From assembly GCF_001447385.1 (NCBI RefSeq), contig NZ_LLWQ01000215.1, positions 62,001-126,000 of the forward strand: a DNA stretch of 64,000 nucleotides. Direction: 5' to 3'. The first letter of the stretch is position 1. Every line of letters begins with the position of its first letter. This stretch comes from Paracoccus sp. MKU1 (lineage in GTDB: Bacteria; Pseudomonadota; Alphaproteobacteria; Rhodobacterales; Rhodobacteraceae). The translations under genes and the position numbers were made by a program. Shown piece by piece: positions 24,661 to 32,668 of the stretch. The notes under the pieces are model-generated. The model did no database searches, was not told the origin of the DNA, and saw nothing but the letters and a program-made list of their open reading frames with translations.

Positions 24661-26228
24661 GGCTTTCCTCCCTTGGCGCGCAGCAGGGCGGCCTCGACAT
24701 CGGCGGGGCCGGCGGCCTTCCAGCGTGCCGCGACATATTGATCCGGGCGGACCAGGCAGGCGGCGCCCGGCGGCAGGGCAAGGCGCTCGGCGGCAAGGCC
24801 CTCGATCTCGACCAGCCGCACGCCCTGCGGCAGGGCATGCGGCCAGCCGCGCGCCAGCAGCACGAAATCGCCGCCCAGCCGCTCCAGCAGCCAGCCCCCG
24901 CCCAGCGGCGCGTCGAGCACCGGGGCACCCGGCGCCACGCCGCCTTCCCAGTCGTCGCGGTCGGGCGTGGAGAGCGGGCTTGCCGGATAGCTGACCGGCG
25001 TGGACAGCCGCCCCGAATTCACGAAGGGCCGCGCGAAGGCGTGGTCCCGCGCCAGTTCCAGCACCGCGTCGCGCAGGGCCTGGCTCGCCGCGGATTTCGG
25101 CGTCAGGAAATCGGTCGAGCGCGTCGAGTTCAGGATGTTCTCGTCCGCCGTGGCGATGGCCTCGTGGTCATAGGTCTCGATCAGCGCTTCATCCGCCTCG
25201 CCGCGCAGCACCAGGTCCAGCTTCCAGCCCAGGTTGTCGATATCGGCGAGGCCGCCATTGCAGCCCCGCGCCCCGAAGGGCGAGACCAGATGCGCGGCAT
25301 CGCCGGCAAAGATCACCCTGCCGTGCACGAACCGCGCCATGCGGCGGCACTGGAAGGTATAGACCGAATACCATTCGCGCTCGAACGCGATCTCCTCGCC
25401 CAGCATGGCGCGGATGAAGGGCTCGACATTCTCGGGCCGCGTCGCCGCCTCGCGGTCGATGTTCCAGCCCAGCTGGAAGTCCAGCCGCCAGACATCGTCG
25501 GGCTGGCGGTGCATCAGCGCCGATTTGCCGGGGTTGAAGGGCGGGTCGAACCAGAACCAGCGTTCGGGCGGCATCTCGTGCTTCATGCGGATGTCGGCGA
25601 TCAGGAAATTGTCCTCGAACACCCGGCCCTCGAAATCCAGGCCCATCGCTTCGCGCACCGTCGAGCGCGCGCCGTCGCAGGCGATCAGCCATTCCGCGTG
25701 CAGGCGGTAATCGCCCGCCGCGGTCGAGACCGCCAGTTCCACCCCGCCGTTGCGGGCCGAGACCGCCTCGACCCGGTGGCCCCAGCGGATCTGGACATTG
25801 GGCAGGGCGGACAGGCCGTCCAGCAGATAGTCCTCGATGTAATATTGCTGGATGTTGATGAAGCCGGGCCGCTTCTGGTCCTTCACCGGCAGCATGTCGA
25901 ACCGATAGACCGGCCTGTCGCCCGCGCCCCAGAACACCTTGCCGACATTCCAGGTCACGCCCTTTCCGACCGCCCGGTCGCCGACGCCCAGCCGGTCCAG
26001 GATGTCGAGCGACCGCTTGGAAAAGCAGATCGCCTTGGAACAATGCGCGACGAAGTCCAGCCGGTTCAGCACCGTCACCTCATGCCCGCGCCGGCCCAGG
26101 TCCAGCGCCATGGCCAGGCCCACCGGCCCGGCGCCGACGATGGCGATGCGGGCGCTGTCCTGCGCCATGGCCGGGGCCGGGGTGGCGCCGATCTCCCTAT
26201 AGACGGGGATGCCCTGAACGTTTGCCAT
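24648..26228 (-). CDS. FAD-dependent aromatic hydroxylase (MhaA/MhpA type)
   Basis: Group A flavoprotein monooxygenase of 526 residues that probably hydroxylates a phenolic acid with NAD(P)H and oxygen. It has the Rossmann motif VGAGPVGLAMALDLGRRGHE (about 30-50), the DG motif ACDGARSTVREAMGL (about 182-196) and the second FAD motif VIFAGDAAHLVSPFGARG (about 303-320), then a thioredoxin-like C-terminal domain. ATG at 26228 follows GGGAGGAGG. The pairing with a DUF2783 protein and the nearness of hmgA-fahA-maiA suggest it makes homogentisate, for example from 3-hydroxyphenylacetate. Other phenolic substrates are possible. Confidence 0.85.
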   Translation of the reverse strand: MANVQGIPVYREIGATPAPAMAQDSARIAIVGAGPVGLAMALDLGRRGHEVTVLNRLDFVAHCSKAICFSKRSLDILDRLGVGDRAVGKGVTWNVGKVFWGAGDRPVYRFDMLPVKDQKRPGFINIQQYYIEDYLLDGLSALPNVQIRWGHRVEAVSARNGGVELAVSTAAGDYRLHAEWLIACDGARSTVREAMGLDFEGRVFEDNFLIADIRMKHEMPPERWFWFDPPFNPGKSALMHRQPDDVWRLDFQLGWNIDREAATRPENVEPFIRAMLGEEIAFEREWYSVYTFQCRRMARFVHGRVIFAGDAAHLVSPFGARGCNGGLADIDNLGWKLDLVLRGEADEALIETYDHEAIATADENILNSTRSTDFLTPKSAASQALRDAVLELARDHAFARPFVNSGRLSTPVSYPASPLSTPDRDDWEGGVAPGAPVLDAPLGGGWLLERLGGDFVLLARGWPHALPQGVRLVEIEGLAAERLALPPGAACLVRPDQYVAARWKAAGPADVEAALLRAKGGKPCLH

Positions 26229-26251
26229 GATCGTCCTCCTCCCGCCTGCGG

Positions 26252-27211
26252 TCAGTCCTGCAACTGCGCCCAGACCTCGCGGTCGCGCTCGGCCGTCCAG
26301 ATGCGGGGATGCTCGATGCCGTCATATTCGTCCCAGAGCCGCTGCACGTCGAAGGGCAGGCAATGCTCGAAGATCGGCCAGGCGCCGAATTCGGGCGCCA
26401 GCGCGTCGCGCGTGGCCTCGAAGGCCTGTTTCAGCGCGCCGCCGGCCTTGTGGACGCGGCCGACATTCTCGATCATCCCGTTCAGGAACTTGCGGGTCTG
26501 CTCCACCGCCGCATCGGTTTCCGCCACGCCCCGCGCCACCGCGCCGCGCCCGCCGATCAGGTTCTCGGCGCGATAGGCCTTCACATTGTCCAGCGTCTGG
26601 CCGGCCCAGTCGAAGTGATAGGCGTCGCCGGTGTAAAGCGCGGCCTTGGCCTCGACCAGGTCGCCGGCATAGAGCGTCCGGCTCTTGTCATGCCAGACCA
26701 CGATGTCGCCGCCGGTATGGCCGCGGCCCAGGAAGCGCAGCTCCAGCCGGCCGCGGTCGCCGCCCAGCTCGATGTCGTATTCGCGCGCAAAGGTGATGCT
26801 GGGCCAGGTCAGGCCGGGCACCTCCTCGGCGTTCTTGGCCAGGCGCGGCATGCGGCCGAATTCGCTTTTCCAGTCCTGCTTGCCGCGTTCGGCCACCAGA
26901 TCGCGCGAGGCCTCGGACATGATGATGTCGCCCGCCCCGAAGGCGCTGGCGCCAAGCACGCGCACGGCGTGGTAATGCGTCAGCACCAGATAGCGCACCG
27001 GCTTGTCGGTCTGCCCGCGCAGGATCCTTAGCCAGTCGCGCGAGGCGGAGGGCGTGGCGCGCGATTCGATGGCGACGACGAAATCCTCGCCCTCGACCGC
27101 GCCCACGTTCGGATCGCCCTCGGCGGTCAGCGCATAGACGCCATCGCCCAGGATCTCCAGCGTGTCGGTTTTGGTCGCCGTGTCGGCCGACGAGGCAAAC
27201 GGCTTGGTCAT
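26252..27211 (-). CDS. MBL-fold metallo-hydrolase with altered metal motif
   Basis: A 319-residue metallo-beta-lactamase-fold protein with no signal peptide. The signature usually written HxHxDH is HYHAVR here: the two first-site histidines remain, but the Asp and His of the second site are replaced. GRGHTGGD (third His) and YAGDLVE (bridging Asp) are intact, so one metal ion seems likely. It precedes the flavin hydroxylase with 23 nt between and shares its promoter. It might hydrolyse a lactone, ester or thioester in the same aromatic pathway; the reaction is unknown. Confidence 0.8.
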   Translation of the reverse strand: MTKPFASSADTATKTDTLEILGDGVYALTAEGDPNVGAVEGEDFVVAIESRATPSASRDWLRILRGQTDKPVRYLVLTHYHAVRVLGASAFGAGDIIMSEASRDLVAERGKQDWKSEFGRMPRLAKNAEEVPGLTWPSITFAREYDIELGGDRGRLELRFLGRGHTGGDIVVWHDKSRTLYAGDLVEAKAALYTGDAYHFDWAGQTLDNVKAYRAENLIGGRGAVARGVAETDAAVEQTRKFLNGMIENVGRVHKAGGALKQAFEATRDALAPEFGAWPIFEHCLPFDVQRLWDEYDGIEHPRIWTAERDREVWAQLQD

Positions 27212-27253
27212 GTTTCTCTCTCCCGTGATTTTCGGCTAGAATGCGGTCGGGAT

Positions 27254-27272
27254 CATTTCTAATGAAACGATC
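27254..27272. promoter_or_regulatory. Candidate LuxR-type site, copy 1
   Basis: CATTTCTAATGAAACGATC lies between the divergent hydrolase and LuxR genes. It contains the inverted pair TTTC and GAAA and strongly resembles the sequence at 28123-28142 before the symporter gene. The shared core is TGAAACGA. The adjacent LuxR-family protein is the obvious candidate to bind both. Confidence 0.5.
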
Positions 27273-27344
27273 TCGGCCCGTCTGTCGGCAGGTCTAATGA
27301 CATCCTGCGGGGAGGCAGCCGGCCCCGCTGCCGGAGGAAAAAGG

Positions 27345-28073
27345 ATGTGCTCGGTCGGCTTGATCGATCCCGACCTGGCCGCGAGCCTGCTTGAGGCGCG
27401 CGATCAGGGCCTGTTCGCTACGCGGCTGCTGGAGCTTGCCCATTCAAGCTCGGGCGTCGAGGAGCTTTTCGCCTATCGCATTGATTCCGGGGCGCCGCGG
27501 GTGCTGGCTTCGACCAGCGGGCTGGGCGACGTGGCCGAGCGCGCCGGCGCCTATGCCCGGCGCTTTCACCGCAGCGACCCGGCGGCCCTGGCGCGGATCA
27601 CGGCGGCGCCAAACAGCGGCTTCGTCTGCCGGGTGCCCGCCGCCGCGATCGAGCTGGGCGAATATCGCAAGCTCTGCTTCGAGCGCCCGCGATTCGTCGA
27701 GAAGATCTGCTTCGGCTGGCGCAAGGCGGATCACGCCGTGGTCGTGACCTTCTATCAGCGCCATGGCGATGCCGAGCCGGACATGGCCCGGCTGGGCGCG
27801 CTGGCGCAGCTTGCCATCACCGGGCTGACGCGGCTGTCGCAGGACACGCCGCCGCTGCTCCAGCAGGTGCGCGACCGGCTGGCCCAGGCTTATCCGAGCC
27901 TGACCGCGCGCGAACGCGAGGTCTGCGCCCGCACCCTGACCGGCCAGACCGCCCGCCAGATCGGCGAGGCACTGGCGCTGAGCGTCGGCACCGTGCTGAC
28001 CTATCGCCAGCGCGCCTATCAAAAGCTGGGCATGAGCAAGTCGAACGACCTGCTGGCCGCCGTGATGGCGTGA
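27345..28073 (+). CDS. LuxR-family transcriptional regulator
   Basis: A 242-residue regulator. The N-terminal ~165 residues match no domain I can name (a GAF-like or ligand domain is possible). The C-terminal GerE-type HTH (about 175-240) has SLTAREREVCARTLTGQTA and GTVLTYRQRAYQKLGMSK. ATG at 27345 is preferred because GGAGG lies 8 nt before it; an earlier in-frame ATG at 27297 has none. It lies between the divergent hydrolase-hydroxylase operon and the symporter operon, with a repeated motif before each, and so probably controls both. Confidence 0.85.
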   Translation: MCSVGLIDPDLAASLLEARDQGLFATRLLELAHSSSGVEELFAYRIDSGAPRVLASTSGLGDVAERAGAYARRFHRSDPAALARITAAPNSGFVCRVPAAAIELGEYRKLCFERPRFVEKICFGWRKADHAVVVTFYQRHGDAEPDMARLGALAQLAITGLTRLSQDTPPLLQQVRDRLAQAYPSLTAREREVCARTLTGQTARQIGEALALSVGTVLTYRQRAYQKLGMSKSNDLLAAVMA

Positions 28074-28122
28074 CTTGTCCATAGGGCTGTGGACAGACAG
28101 CGGCATTTCCAGAGGGCAGTTT

Positions 28123-28142
28123 CATTGCATTTGAAACGAATC
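28123..28142. promoter_or_regulatory. Candidate LuxR-type site, copy 2
   Basis: CATTGCATTTGAAACGAATC lies directly upstream of the ribosome site of the symporter operon. It shares CATT and TGAAACGA in the same order and nearly the same spacing with the copy at 27254-27272, and forms a short inverted repeat TTTCA/TGAAA with the preceding bases. Confidence 0.5.
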
Positions 28143-28158
28143 TCTGGGAGGAGTTCAC

Positions 28159-28374
28159 TTGTCCAAGCCCCCACGTCCCTGGGCGCGCGTGCTGCTGGCC
28201 GCGGTCCTGTTCCTGCCCACGCCGATCGTCGCCGCCCGCCCGGCGCTGGCCGGCTTTCTGGCCGATGACTGGCTGGGCGTCCCTGCCGCGGTGCTGGCGA
28301 TTCCGGCCTATCTGCTGCTGTTCATCCTGATCGCGCAGTCGAATTCGGGCTTCAGCGCCCGGATGGAGGGCTGA
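28159..28374 (+). CDS. Small membrane partner of sodium:solute symporter
   Basis: A 71-residue protein with two hydrophobic helices (about 9-31 and 42-62). It starts with TTG at 28159 behind GGGAGGAG and ends 1 nt before the ATG of an ActP-type symporter. Small two-helix proteins in this position accompany SSS carriers such as ActP (YjcH). No enzymatic motif is visible. Confidence 0.7.
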   Translation: MSKPPRPWARVLLAAVLFLPTPIVAARPALAGFLADDWLGVPAAVLAIPAYLLLFILIAQSNSGFSARMEG

Positions 28375-28375
28375 C

Positions 28376-29869
28376 ATGTCGGCGAGCATTCTCAGCTTCT
28401 TCGCCACCATCGCCGTGACGCTGGCCATCACCGTCTGGGCCGGGCGGCGCGGCCAGAGCAAGGCCGCGCTCTATACCGCCGGCGGCGAGATCAGCGGCGG
28501 CCAGAACGGCCTTGCCATCGCCGGCGACTTCCTGTCGGCCACCACGTTGCTGGGCACCACGGCGCTGTTCTATGCCAAGGGCGCCGATACGGCGCTTTAC
28601 TACATCTGCCCGTTGGTCGGCTTTGCGCTGATGCTGCTTCTGATCGCCGGGCCGCTGCGCCGGCTGGGGCGCTTCACCATCGGCGACGTCATGGTCGCCC
28701 GGCTGGGGGACGAGCGGATGCGGCTGTTCGCGGCGGCCAGCTCCATCGTCATCGCGCTGATCTACCTGATCGCGCAGATGGTCGGGGCGGGCACGCTGAT
28801 CTCGGTGCTGTTCGGGCTCAGCTTCACCGCCGCCGTGCTGACCATGGGCGGGCTGGTCACGATCTATGTGGCCTTCGGCGGCATGCTGGCCGCGACCTGG
28901 GTGCAGATCGTCAAGGCGGTGCTGCTGGTCGCCTCGGTCGCGGGGATGAGCCTGCTGGTGCTGGGCCAGACCGGCGGGCCGGCGGCGCTTTACGACCGGG
29001 TGGCCGGGCTGCATCCGCTGGGCGCCCATGTCTTCGACGCCGGCGGGTTCCAGATGGACATGTTCTCGGCCCTGTCCTTCGCGGTCGGCCAGTCGCTGGG
29101 CATCCTGGGCCTGCCGCATCTGCTGATCCGCTTTTTCACCGTCCCGGACGAGGCGGCGGCGCGCAAGTCCATCGTGGTCGCGGTCTGGATCATCGGCGCG
29201 GTGTTCATGCTGCTTTTCGCCATCGTCGGCCCGGGCGCCATCGCGCTGGTGATGGGCGATCCGGCCTATCAGGCGGCGGATGGCAGCGGCATCATCGGCG
29301 GCGGCAACATGGCGGTGCTGCACCTGGCCACGGCGCTTGGCGGCCAGCCGCTCTATGGCATCATGGCGGGCATCGCCTTCGCCACCATCCTGGCGGTGGT
29401 GGCCGGGCTGACCATTTCGGCGGCCTCGGCCAGCTCGCACGACCTGGCCAACACCTTGCGCGGCCAGCCGCTGCCCGACCGGACCGAAGTCGCGGTCTTT
29501 CGCCTGGCCACGGTGGCGATCTCGGTCGCGGCCATGCTGCTGGCGATCCTGTTCCAGCACGAGAACGTCGCCTTCCTCGCGGCGCTGGTCTTTGCCATCG
29601 CGGCCTCGACCAATTTCCCGGTGCTGATCCTGGCGCTCTACTGGAACCGCACCACGGCGGCCGGCGCGATGGCGGGCGGCTTTGCCGGGCTGGTCGGCTC
29701 GGTGGTGCTGATCGTGCTGGGCCCCTCGGTCTGGGTCAAGATCCTCGGCCATGCCGCGCCGGTCTTCCCCTCGGACTATCCGACGCTGGTGACGGTGCCG
29801 CTGGCCTTCGCCGTCGCCATTGCCGTGTCGCTGATGGGGGCGCGCAAGCCGTTGGCCAGTGGGGCCTGA
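28376..29869 (+). CDS. Sodium:solute symporter, ActP/PhaJ/MhaC type
   Basis: Inner-membrane cation:carboxylate symporter of 497 residues with 13 helices. Marks of the ActP branch are YTAGGEISGGQNGLAIAGDF, FLSATTLLG, MLAATWVQIVKAVLL and GLPHLLIRFFTVPD. Relatives carry acetate or phenylacetate-type acids. In the neighbourhood of a hydroxyphenylacetate-like hydroxylase and homogentisate genes, an aromatic acid is the most likely substrate (inference). A strong hairpin follows the gene. Confidence 0.88.
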   Translation: MSASILSFFATIAVTLAITVWAGRRGQSKAALYTAGGEISGGQNGLAIAGDFLSATTLLGTTALFYAKGADTALYYICPLVGFALMLLLIAGPLRRLGRFTIGDVMVARLGDERMRLFAAASSIVIALIYLIAQMVGAGTLISVLFGLSFTAAVLTMGGLVTIYVAFGGMLAATWVQIVKAVLLVASVAGMSLLVLGQTGGPAALYDRVAGLHPLGAHVFDAGGFQMDMFSALSFAVGQSLGILGLPHLLIRFFTVPDEAAARKSIVVAVWIIGAVFMLLFAIVGPGAIALVMGDPAYQAADGSGIIGGGNMAVLHLATALGGQPLYGIMAGIAFATILAVVAGLTISAASASSHDLANTLRGQPLPDRTEVAVFRLATVAISVAAMLLAILFQHENVAFLAALVFAIAASTNFPVLILALYWNRTTAAGAMAGGFAGLVGSVVLIVLGPSVWVKILGHAAPVFPSDYPTLVTVPLAFAVAIAVSLMGARKPLASGA

Positions 29870-29891
29870 TCCTGCGGCCGCAAGACGCCGG

Positions 29892-29920
29892 GCGGCCGGG
29901 GCCTGCGCCCCGGCCGCTTT
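29892..29920 (+). terminator. Intrinsic terminator after the symporter
   Basis: An 11-bp perfect GC stem, GCGGCCGGGGC (29892-29902) and GCCCCGGCCGC (29907-29917), with loop CTGC, is followed by TTT. It lies 22 nt past the stop codon and should end the symporter transcript. Confidence 0.75.
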
Positions 29921-30125
29921 CCATGTCGGCCCGGCAGCGGGTTTTTTCGCGCGGACCAGGGGGTAGAGCGGTTCCCCGGCGATGCTCGCCCGCCGCGCGG
30001 GCCTGTGCAACTCCGGCGCCCGTGCTGCGGCCGATCCGCGCAGGAATGGCCGGAGCGGCCCGTCGGGCTTGATGTCGGGCGCGGCCGCAGGCAGATTGTT
30101 TCAACCGCAACATTTTCCGGGCTGT

Positions 30126-30638
30126 ATGATGCGCATTGAAAGTTTCTTTCCCTATCGGCTGGCGGTCGTGGCAGAGGCGTTTTCGCGTCAGCTGGTTGCG
30201 GTTTACGGCCGGGAATACGGGCTGTCCCGAGAGGAATGGCGGCTGCTGTTCCTGCTCGAGGATGCGGGGCGGATCGATTCGCTGGCCCTGGCCGGGCGGA
30301 CCTCGCTGGACAAGGTGCAGGTCAGCCGGGCGGCGGCGCGGCTGGAGCAGAAGGGGCTTATCAGCCGCTCGATCCCGGGATCGGACCGCCGGCTTCGGGA
30401 ATATGCGATCACGGAATCGGGGCGTGAGCTGTTCCGCCGGGCCTTTGGCGCCGTGGCGGGTCGGGCGGAGGCGGTGCTGCAAGCCATGCCGGCCGAGGAC
30501 CGGATGGCGCTAGAACGCGGCCTTGCCGCCCTGGACCGGGCCCTTGCCGGCCTGGGCCGGCCCGGCGGGGCGGGCGCCCCGCAGCCGCAGCCACCGGGCG
30601 ACGGGCGGCAGGGACTCAGCCCGGCCCGGCCCGGATGA
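30126..30638 (+). CDS. MarR-family regulator (convergent with HmgR-like MarR)
   Basis: Winged-helix regulator of 170 residues. It shares FPYRL, SREEWRLL, LDKVQVSRAAARLEQKGLI and DRRLREYAIT with the next gene and is clearly its paralogue, with about 30 extra Gly/Pro-rich residues at the C-terminus. ATG at 30126 or 30129. Its 3' end overlaps that of the opposite gene by 23 nt. No operon partner lies on its own strand, so its targets are unknown; it may control itself or the homogentisate genes. Confidence 0.82.
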   Translation: MMRIESFFPYRLAVVAEAFSRQLVAVYGREYGLSREEWRLLFLLEDAGRIDSLALAGRTSLDKVQVSRAAARLEQKGLISRSIPGSDRRLREYAITESGRELFRRAFGAVAGRAEAVLQAMPAEDRMALERGLAALDRALAGLGRPGGAGAPQPQPPGDGRQGLSPARPG

Positions 30639-31044
30639 TCCCGTCCAGCGCCCGGCGCAGCGCCGCGGCATCCCGCCCCAGCTCGGCCAGCAACTCGGCC
30701 TGGAAATCCTCGGCGATGCGGCCCAGGCGCGTCATCAGCGCCCGGCCCTCGACCGTCAGCTCCAGCACCACCAGGCGGCGGTCGGCGTCGTTTGCCGATT
30801 TGCGCACCCAGCCCGCCTGCTCCAGCCGGGCGGCGGCGCGGCTGACCACCGACTTGTCCAGGTTCACCCGCGCGTTGATGTCGCGCACGCTGACCGCGCC
30901 GGAATGGGCCAGATGCGCCAGCACCCGCCATTCGGGAATGCTCAGCCCGGCCTCGGCCGCGTAGCGGGCGGCAAAGCGGCGGCTGAGCTGCGCGGCGGCG
31001 ACCGACAGGCGATAGGGCAGGAACTGGTCCAGATCGAATGACAT
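30616..31044 (-). CDS. MarR-family regulator, likely repressor of hmgA
   Basis: Winged-helix repressor of 142 residues with dimer helix DQFLPYRLSVAAAQLSRRF, HTH around VSVRDINARVNLDKSVVSRA and wing NDADRRLVVLELT. It is divergent from hmgA, with palindromic GTTGC/GCAAC sites filling the hmgA promoter. The role matches HmgR-type repressors of homogentisate genes, which are released by homogentisate or a relative. ATG at 31044 follows AAGGAGA. Confidence 0.85.
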   Translation of the reverse strand: MSFDLDQFLPYRLSVAAAQLSRRFAARYAAEAGLSIPEWRVLAHLAHSGAVSVRDINARVNLDKSVVSRAAARLEQAGWVRKSANDADRRLVVLELTVEGRALMTRLGRIAEDFQAELLAELGRDAAALRRALDGIIRAGPG

Positions 31045-31119
31045 GCGCTTCTCCTTGGCCGGCAGAACAGCAGAAAGCCGTTGCGCCTGCAATAAAGATC
31101 GGCCGGCCGCAGATCCGCG

Positions 31120-31158
31120 TTGACATCGTTGCCGATGCAACGTTATATTCGTTGCAAC
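31120..31158 (+). promoter_or_regulatory. hmgA promoter with embedded MarR operators
   Basis: A near-consensus promoter: TTGACA (31120-31125), 17-nt spacer, TTATAT (31143-31148). The spacer is filled by the perfect inverted repeat CGTTGC-CGAT-GCAACG (31127-31142). A second palindrome, GTTGCAAC (31151-31158), covers the start-site region. Occupation of either would exclude RNA polymerase. Confidence 0.8.
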
Positions 31159-31188
31159 AGCAATGATACCGACCGAGGAGGAGACCGC

Positions 31189-32556
31189 ATGACCAGGCAC
31201 CAGCTGCCCCGGGGCATGATCCGCGCCACCGGCACCACCGGCACCGTCGAGGGCTACATGCCGGGTTTCGGCAATGATTTCGAAACCGAGGCCCTGCCCG
31301 GCGCCCTGCCGCAGGGCCAGAACTCGCCGCAGAAATGCGAATACGGGCTTTATGCCGAGCAGCTCTCCGGCACCGCCTTCACCGCGCCGCGCGGCCAGAA
31401 CGAGCGCACCTGGTGCTATCGCATCCGGCCCTCGGTCCGCCATACCGGCGATTTCGCGGCGATCGACCTGCCCTATTGGCAGACGGCGCCGAACGTGCTG
31501 CCCGACATCGCCAGCCTGGGCCAGTATCGCTGGGACCCGATCCCGCTGCCCGGACCGGAGCAGGACCTGACCTGGCTTACCGGCATGCGGACCATGACCA
31601 CGGCGGGCGACGTGAACATCCAGATCGGCATGGCCAGCCATGTCTACCTGGTCACCCGCTCGATGCAGGACGAGTATTTCTTTTCCGCCGACAGCGAGCT
31701 GCTGGTGGTGCCGCAGGAGGGCCGGCTGCGCTTTTGCACCGAACTGGGCGTCATCGACCTGGAGCCGAAGGAAATCGCCATCATCCCGCGCGGCCTGGTC
31801 TATCGCGTCGAGGTGCTGGAGGGCCCCTGCCGCGGCTTCGTCTGCGAGAATTACGGCCAGAAATTCGACCTGCCGAACCGCGGCCCCATCGGCGCCAACT
31901 GCCTGGCCAATCCGCGCGACTTCAAATGCCCGGTCGCCGCCTTCGAGGATCGCGAGGCGCGCTCGCGCGTGGTCATCAAGTGGTGCGGCCGGTTCCACGA
32001 GACCTGGATCGACCACAGCCCGCTGGACGTGGTGGCCTGGCATGGCAACTATTGCCCCTACAAATACGACCTGCGCACCTATTCGCCGGTGGGCGCGATC
32101 CTGTTCGACCATCCCGACCCGTCGATCTTCACCGTGCTGACCGCGCCCTCGGGGCAGGAGGGCACGGCGAATATCGACTTCGTGCTGTTCCGCGAGCGCT
32201 GGATGGTGGCCGAGCACAGCTTCCGCCCGCCCTGGTATCACAAGAACATCATGTCCGAGCTGATGGGCAACATCTACGGCATCTACGACGCCAAGCCGCA
32301 GGGTTTCGCGCCGGGCGGCATGAGCCTGCACAATTGCATGCTGCCGCACGGCCCGGATCGCGACGCCTTCGAGGGCGCGAGCAATGCCGAGCTGAAGCCC
32401 GAGAAGCTGGACGAGACCATGAGCTTCATGTTCGAGACCCGCTTTCCCCAGCACCTGACCGCGTTCGCGGCCCGCGAGGCGCCGATGCAGAAGGAATATA
32501 TCGAGGTCTGGCAGCAGCTGGAGAAGAAGTTCGACGGAGCCCCGGGCCTCAAGTGA
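31189..32556 (+). CDS. hmgA: Homogentisate 1,2-dioxygenase
   Basis: Fe(II) ring-cleavage dioxygenase that opens homogentisate to maleylacetoacetate in tyrosine and phenylacetate catabolism. At 455 residues the length is normal. Seen: [68 protein letters not shown] (with an active-site His) and the iron ligands in [13 protein letters not shown] with the following Glu/His region [15 protein letters not shown] at 31189 follows AGGAGGAG. First gene of the hmgA-fahA-maiA operon under a repressible promoter. Confidence 0.97.
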   Translation: MTRHQLPRGMIRATGTTGTVEGYMPGFGNDFETEALPGALPQGQNSPQKCEYGLYAEQLSGTAFTAPRGQNERTWCYRIRPSVRHTGDFAAIDLPYWQTAPNVLPDIASLGQYRWDPIPLPGPEQDLTWLTGMRTMTTAGDVNIQIGMASHVYLVTRSMQDEYFFSADSELLVVPQEGRLRFCTELGVIDLEPKEIAIIPRGLVYRVEVLEGPCRGFVCENYGQKFDLPNRGPIGANCLANPRDFKCPVAAFEDREARSRVVIKWCGRFHETWIDHSPLDVVAWHGNYCPYKYDLRTYSPVGAILFDHPDPSIFTVLTAPSGQEGTANIDFVLFRERWMVAEHSFRPPWYHKNIMSELMGNIYGIYDAKPQGFAPGGMSLHNCMLPHGPDRDAFEGASNAELKPEKLDETMSFMFETRFPQHLTAFAAREAPMQKEYIEVWQQLEKKFDGAPGLK

Positions 32557-32580
32557 GGCGGCCCAAGGCCGGGGGCCGTC

Positions 32581-32609
32581 TGCCCCGTTGACCATTGCCC
32601 CGTTGACCA
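32581..32609 (+). repeat. 15-bp tandem duplication between hmgA and fahA
   Basis: TGCCCCGTTGACCA occurs at 32581-32594 and 32596-32609, a period of 15 bp. It is probably a slippage duplication in the spacer. No function is evident. Confidence 0.6.
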
Positions 32610-32668
32610 ATGGCGGACCAGGTGGACGACCCCCGAGGATATTTGCACACGAAAGAAGGAGGCCGGAC

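Noticed and set aside
32581..32609. Start of a CRISPR-like array
   Set aside because: Only two 14-bp copies with a 1-bp spacer. It is a simple tandem duplication.
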